Shown here piece by piece: positions 28,054 to 32,313 of a stretch of DNA of 32,313 nucleotides. Source of the DNA: Gammaproteobacteria bacterium (GTDB lineage Bacteria > Pseudomonadota > Gammaproteobacteria > UBA9214). The stretch's first letter is position 1. The number at the start of each line of letters is the position of its first letter. The DNA is taken from positions 1-32,313 of the forward strand of contig JAOTTU010000003.1 of the NCBI GenBank assembly GCA_029864225.1, in the 5' to 3' direction. Below the pieces are notes generated by a model. It had not been told where the DNA came from. It saw only the letters and a program-made list of their open reading frames with translations, and made no database searches. The position numbers and the translations under genes were made by a program.

Positions 28054-29028
28054 CTAACCTGCCTCGTTGAAATGCCGGTACCCGGATGATGACGGGTGGT
28101 AGGGTTCGCCAGTGCTGCGATGGCACCGTATTCCCGGCACCTCATCGATCACGCCGACCAGCGTACCGGCACAGGCAATCTCCGCGAGCCGTCGCTGCAC
28201 TGCATGGCAGCGGTCCTCCGGGACGGTGAAGCACAGTTCGTAATCATCACCGGCGGCCAGCGGCAGCTCATAGAACAGCGCCTCACCCGCGGCACCCAGC
28301 GGCTGCAGCCCGGCCAGGAAGTCAGCCGAGCGTGGCACGGCATCGACCTGCAGCGTGGCACCCAGCCCGTCGTACTCCAGCAGGTGGCCCAGGTCGGCCA
28401 GCAGGCCGTCCGAGATATCGATCGCGGCACTGGCCTGGCCACGCAACGCCAACCCCGCAGCGATTCGGGGTTGCGGAAAGTCGAGACGCGCCTGCAGGCC
28501 GGGAGGTACCGATACCCCTTCGTGCAGGGCAAGACCGGCATCCCCCAGGGTCCCGGTCACATAGACCCGGTCACCGGGCCGCGCACCGCGACGCCGCAGT
28601 GCCTGCCCGGCGGGAACGAAGCCATGCGCCTGCACGGTCACCGCCAGCGGGCCGCAGGTGGTATCACCCCCGACCAGTTGCACCCCATGGCTGTCGGCGA
28701 GCGTGAAGAAGGCATCGGCAAAGGCCCGGAGCCAGTCGGGATCACTGGCCGGCAGGGTCAGCGCCAGCGTGGCCCAGGCTGGTTCGGCGCCCATGGCAGC
28801 CAGGTCACTCAGGTTGACTGCCAGTGCCTTGTGGCCGATCGCGGCCGCGGCGGTAGACTCGGGGAAGTGTACGCCCGCAACCAGGGTATCCATGCACACG
28901 ACCAGCTCGGACCCCGGCGCGACACGCAGCAGCGCCGCATCATCACCAATCCCGGCAACGACGTCAGCCCGCCCCGGCTGGCGCCCGGAAAAATAGTGCT
29001 GAATGATGTCGAATTCGGATTCAGCCAT
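28054..29028 (-). CDS. thiL: Thiamine-monophosphate kinase
   Basis: MAESEFDIIQHYFSGR...VAGIGDDAALLRV...DTLVAGVHFPESTAAAAIGHKALAVNLSDLAAMGAEPAWATLALTLP...LVGGDTTCGPLAVTV. Start chosen at ATG 29028 within ORF 28054..29097. Confidence 0.95.
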   Translation of the reverse strand: MAESEFDIIQHYFSGRQPGRADVVAGIGDDAALLRVAPGSELVVCMDTLVAGVHFPESTAAAAIGHKALAVNLSDLAAMGAEPAWATLALTLPASDPDWLRAFADAFFTLADSHGVQLVGGDTTCGPLAVTVQAHGFVPAGQALRRRGARPGDRVYVTGTLGDAGLALHEGVSVPPGLQARLDFPQPRIAAGLALRGQASAAIDISDGLLADLGHLLEYDGLGATLQVDAVPRSADFLAGLQPLGAAGEALFYELPLAAGDDYELCFTVPEDRCHAVQRRLAEIACAGTLVGVIDEVPGIRCHRSTGEPYHPSSSGYRHFNEAG

Positions 29029-29060
29029 GTGCTGGAATGACCCGGACGCCGTCGACACTC

Positions 29061-29516
29061 TCAGAGGCCGTTGACCTTCTTGCCCTTCGCGGCGCATTCC
29101 ACCGGCCTGATCTTGTGCGCGGCATGGTCCAGCACCCCGTTGATGAAGGCATGACCCTGATCGGCGCCGAACTTCCTGGCCAGGGCCACGGCCTCGTTGA
29201 TGATGACCCGGAACGGGATGTCTTCATGGAACAGCAGCTCATAGCCGGCAATGCGCAGAATGGCCCGCTCCACCGGGTCCACCTGCTTCATGGGACGGTC
29301 AAGGTGTTCGGCGATGCTGTTATCGATGACATCGAGTTGCGCGGGCACCTGTCCCAGCAACTCGGTGAAGTACGGCACGTCTGCACGCACGAACTCCTCG
29401 TCTTCAGCGAACTGGCGGCGTATCTCGCCCAGCTCCTGGCCGGAGAGGTCCCACTGATAGAGGGCCTGCAGTGCATATCGCCGGGCCCGGGAACGCGCAT
29501 GCGCAGAAAACTTCAT
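29061..29516 (-). CDS. nusB: Transcription antitermination factor NusB
   Basis: SRARRYALQALYQWDLSGQE...VDPVERAILRIAGYELLFHEDIPFRVIINEAVALARKFGADQGHAFINGVLD: canonical NusB. Confidence 0.96.
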   Translation of the reverse strand: MKFSAHARSRARRYALQALYQWDLSGQELGEIRRQFAEDEEFVRADVPYFTELLGQVPAQLDVIDNSIAEHLDRPMKQVDPVERAILRIAGYELLFHEDIPFRVIINEAVALARKFGADQGHAFINGVLDHAAHKIRPVECAAKGKKVNGL

Positions 29517-29534
29517 CGTCGCACAACCGCGGCC

Positions 29535-30011
29535 TCAGGTTTCCAGCGTCCGCAGCAGGTTGATCATCTCGATCGCCGACATGGCCGCTTCTTCACCCTT
29601 GTTGCCCGCCTTGGTGCCGGCCCGCTCGATCGCCTGCTCGATGGTGTCCACCGTCAGCACACCGAACGCCACCGGGATATCGTATTTCAGGGAAACCGAG
29701 GACAGCCCCTTGGTACACTCCCCGGCAACATATTCGAAATGCGGCGTACCGCCCCGGATCACCGCACCCAGCGCGATAATGGCATCGAAGCGCTTGCTGG
29801 CCGCCAGCCGCTGCGCGGCAATCGGCATCTCGTAGGCACCGGGCACTCTCACGATCTGCAGGTCGCGTTCATCGGCACCGTGCCGCCTCAGGGTATCCAG
29901 TGCCCCTTGCAGCAGGCTCTCGACCACAAAGCTGTTAAACCGCGACACCAGCAGCGCAATACGCGCATCCCGCAACACCAGCTCGCCTTCCTTCACCGTA
30001 ATGTCAGTCAT
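29535..30011 (-). CDS. ribH: 6,7-dimethyl-8-ribityllumazine synthase
   Basis: [28 protein letters not shown]...[50 protein letters not shown]...[31 protein letters not shown]. Confidence 0.97.
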   Translation of the reverse strand: MTDITVKEGELVLRDARIALLVSRFNSFVVESLLQGALDTLRRHGADERDLQIVRVPGAYEMPIAAQRLAASKRFDAIIALGAVIRGGTPHFEYVAGECTKGLSSVSLKYDIPVAFGVLTVDTIEQAIERAGTKAGNKGEEAAMSAIEMINLLRTLET

Positions 30012-30063
30012 TTCTATTTATCCCGATCCAGTCAAATCCGTTTACCGATCCCGCCTAAGCTGC

Positions 30064-31176
30064 CTAGTAGCAGTCCACGTACTCGACCACTTCCAGCCCG
30101 AAACCGGCGATGCCGTGCACGATCTTGGGCGCACTCAATACGCGCATCTTTTTAACGCCGAGGTCCGCGATGATCTGGGCGCCGACACCGAAGGTGCGCA
30201 GCTCCTGCGGCTCCTTCGTGGCCCTGACCCGCTGCGGCGTCTCCGGCATATGATACGCCCTGATGCTGTTGATCAGGGCATCCGCGCCGTTGTCCCAGCG
30301 CAATATCACGACAACCCCCTTGCCCTCCCGGGAGATACGTTTCAGCGCACTGCGCAGCGGCCAGTGATGGTCCTGCATCTTGGCATCGACCAGGTCGCTG
30401 AGGGTGTTTTCCAGGTGAACCCGGACCAGGGTCGGCTCATCCGGCCTGATGTCTCCCTTGACCAGCGCCAGGTGCACGGCATCGTCGACGGTATCGCGAT
30501 AGGCATGCAGGGTAAACACACCGTGCGCCGTCGCCAGTTCGCACGAGGTCACCCGCTCCACCGTGGTCTCGTTCTCGATCCGGTAGCGGATCAGGTCCTC
30601 GATGGTGCCCATCTTGAGGCCGTGCTCCTGCGCATAAATCTCCAGGTCCGGGCGCCGTGCCATACTGCCGTCTTCCCTGAGAATCTCGACAATCACGGCG
30701 GCCGGCTCCAGCCCTGCCAGGCGCGCCAGGTCACAGCCGGCCTCGGTGTGGCCGGCGCGGGTCAGCACCCCGCCCGGCTGCGCCATCAGCGGGAAGATGT
30801 GGCCGGGCTGGACGATGTCCCGGGGACCGGCATCCGGACCCACCGCGGCCTGGATGGTACGGGCCCGGTCATGCGCGGAGATCCCGGTCGTCACACCCTC
30901 TGCGGCCTCGATGGAAATGGTGAAATTGGTCGAGTGCATGGACTCGTTGCCCTGCACCATCAGGGGCAGGTCCAGCCGGCGGCAGCGCTCGCGCGTCACG
31001 GTCAGGCAGATCAACCCGCGACCGTGACTGGCCATGAAGTTGATGTCCTCGGGACGCACGTGGGTCGCAGCCATCACCAGGTCGCCCTCGTTCTCGCGGT
31101 CCTCATCGTCCATGAGGATCACCATGCGCCCGGCACGGATGTCCTCGATCAGTTCCTCAGCGGTGTTGAGCGGCAT
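30064..31176 (-). CDS. ribB: 3,4-dihydroxy-2-butanone-4-phosphate synthase fused to a GTP cyclohydrolase II-like domain lacking active-site residues (RibBX type)
   Basis: DHBP synthase domain intact (MDDEDRENEGDLVMAATHV; STNFTISIEAAEGVTTGISAHDRA; HTEAGCDLARLAG). The C-terminal GCHII-like domain lacks the zinc cysteines (HLENTLSD where GCHII has HSECLTGD). Confidence 0.93.
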   Translation of the reverse strand: MPLNTAEELIEDIRAGRMVILMDDEDRENEGDLVMAATHVRPEDINFMASHGRGLICLTVTRERCRRLDLPLMVQGNESMHSTNFTISIEAAEGVTTGISAHDRARTIQAAVGPDAGPRDIVQPGHIFPLMAQPGGVLTRAGHTEAGCDLARLAGLEPAAVIVEILREDGSMARRPDLEIYAQEHGLKMGTIEDLIRYRIENETTVERVTSCELATAHGVFTLHAYRDTVDDAVHLALVKGDIRPDEPTLVRVHLENTLSDLVDAKMQDHHWPLRSALKRISREGKGVVVILRWDNGADALINSIRAYHMPETPQRVRATKEPQELRTFGVGAQIIADLGVKKMRVLSAPKIVHGIAGFGLEVVEYVDCY

Positions 31177-31276
31177 AACAGCAGGTCTTTTCTATAAACT
31201 ATCAACCACAAGGGATCATATTATCCATGAATAGCGTTCCGGCTACACGGATAGACCACGATTAACGGGAATTTCA

Positions 31277-31945
31277 TTACTCCTTGCGAATAAACCCGTG
31301 GCTTTCGAGGGTTTCACGGGTGAGTCCCTGCCCGCTGCCGGGCCGGGCCGCCGCCTCCCCCTGCAGCAGCCGCTCCAGGTAGCGCGCGACCAGGTCGACC
31401 TCCAGGTTGACCTCGCGTCCGGTGCGGTACGCCTTCAGGGTCGTCTCATCCAGGGTGTGAGGGACGCAATTCAGGGAGAATTCGGCGCCATTGACCGCGT
31501 TCACCGTGAGGCTGACCCCGTCGACGCAGATGGAACCCTTGCCGGCAATATAACGTGCAAGTTCGTCCGGCGCCCGGATGGTGAACTGGACCGAGCGGCT
31601 GTCCTCGCTGCGCACGCTGACGGTGCCTATCCCGTCCACGTGCCCGCTCACCAGGTGCCCGCCCAGGCGGGTCTCCAGTGTCAGCGCCTTCTCCAGGTTG
31701 ACGGCATCGTTGATAGCCAGCCGACCGAGTATCGTCCGCCGCAAGGTCTCACCCGAGACATCGGCAACAAAACCTGACCCATTCAGTTCCACCACGGTGA
31801 GGCAGACGCCACTGACGGCAATGCTGTCACCGAGGCCGACATCCTCCATCGGCAGCTTGCCGGTGTGAATGCCGATACGCATGTCACCACCACGGTTTTC
31901 TAACGCGGCGATCGATCCAACGGCCTGTATGATTCCTGTGAACAT
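31277..31945 (-). CDS. ribE: Riboflavin synthase (alpha subunit)
   Basis: MFTGIIQAVGSI...GDSIAVSGVCLTVVEL...LGGHLVSGHVDGIGTV...GSICVDGVSLTVNAVN: duplicated lumazine-binding domains. Confidence 0.96.
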   Translation of the reverse strand: MFTGIIQAVGSIAALENRGGDMRIGIHTGKLPMEDVGLGDSIAVSGVCLTVVELNGSGFVADVSGETLRRTILGRLAINDAVNLEKALTLETRLGGHLVSGHVDGIGTVSVRSEDSRSVQFTIRAPDELARYIAGKGSICVDGVSLTVNAVNGAEFSLNCVPHTLDETTLKAYRTGREVNLEVDLVARYLERLLQGEAAARPGSGQGLTRETLESHGFIRKE

Positions 31946-31969
31946 GATTTAGCCTAAAAATAATAAAAC

Positions 31970-32124
31970 TTCACCGCAGAGACGCGGAGGACGCAGAGAT
32001 TGAATTATTTAAAGAATAAACAATGCAGAGGTGGATATCGCTACTAATGACTAACTTTTTTCTGATTCGGAATTTTTAACATTGATTTCGGTTTTCTCTG
32101 CGTTCTCTGCGTCTCTGCGGTGAA
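31970..32124. repeat. 155-bp element bounded by ~30-bp imperfect terminal inverted repeats (MITE/REP-like)
   Basis: Left arm 31970-31999 TTCACCGCAGAGACGCGGAGGACGCAGAGA; right arm 32095-32124 TCTCTGCGTTCTCTGCGTCTCTGCGGTGAA. Reverse complement matches at 28/30. The ~95-bp interior is AT-rich in a GC-rich context. Confidence 0.88.
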
Positions 32125-32154
32125 CGATTGTTTTAAAAACATAAAGCGCAGCAC

Positions 32155-32313
32155 CTAGGTCGACACCCTCGCGGTTATCCGCCAGTCTTTTCCTACCGCG
32201 CGTATGTCGCGGATGTCCAGGTCGATGCGGTCCTGCATGCGTTCCAGTCCCGGGAGTGCGAACAGGCCACGGGCGGCATCCCCCATCAGGTGCGGCGCCA
32301 GGTAGATGACCAA
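32155..32313 (-). CDS. ribD: RibD C-terminal fragment (bifunctional deaminase/reductase), 5' part outside window
   Basis: Minus-strand translation LVIYLAPHLMGDAARGLFALPGLERMQDRIDLDIRDIRAVGKDWRITARVST* matches the RibD reductase-domain C-terminus. Directly upstream of ribE. Confidence 0.85.
   Translation of the reverse strand: MVIYLAPHLMGDAARGLFALPGLERMQDRIDLDIRDIRAVGKDWRITARVST

Noticed and set aside
30001-31197. 398-aa plus-strand ORF
   Set aside because: Antisense to ribBX; shadow ORF.
31177-31276. Possible FMN riboswitch (RFN element) upstream of ribBX
   Set aside because: The ribE-ribBX gap is only ~100 bp and shows no RFN-like conserved segments. The true operon leader lies beyond the window edge.
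1-32313. CRISPR array, prophage, defence island or integrase
   Set aside because: No regularly spaced direct repeats, cas-like, phage-like or recombinase-like ORFs were seen on either strand.

Overview
This 32.3 kb window is from a GC-rich chromosome, probably a gammaproteobacterium (inferred from gene content and order). Most of it is dense housekeeping sequence. I found no CRISPR array, integrase, prophage, tRNA or rRNA. In order it contains: a trmJ-like 3' fragment; an MCE/Mla-type lipid transport operon; epmA-efp / epmB; a c-di-GMP/type IV pilus locus (a PilZ-like protein with possible FimW relationship, a GNAT acetyltransferase, and a FimX-like degenerate REC-PAS-GGDEF-EAL protein); DUF1015; a HAMP-class III nucleotide cyclase overlapping a TPR lipoprotein; parE-parC; a CNP1-like protein; a rubrerythrin / CCG Fe-S protein / DUF3501 cluster; xseB-ispA; folE2; a retropepsin-like protease; a glutamine amidotransferase; and ribD(partial)-ribE-ribBX-ribH-nusB-thiL-pgpA. 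The best leads are: (i) a putative PilZ protein whose RxxxR and DxSxxG motifs are about 104 residues apart, near a FimX-like receptor with degenerate motifs; (ii) the poorly characterised rubrerythrin-CCG-DUF3501 operon, with a perfect 15-bp operator-like palindrome upstream and a very strong intra-operon hairpin; (iii) a 155-bp element with ~30-bp terminal inverted repeats between ribD and ribE; (iv) a perfect 7-6-7 dyad upstream of folE2. All calls were made by reading the sequence. No database search was run.
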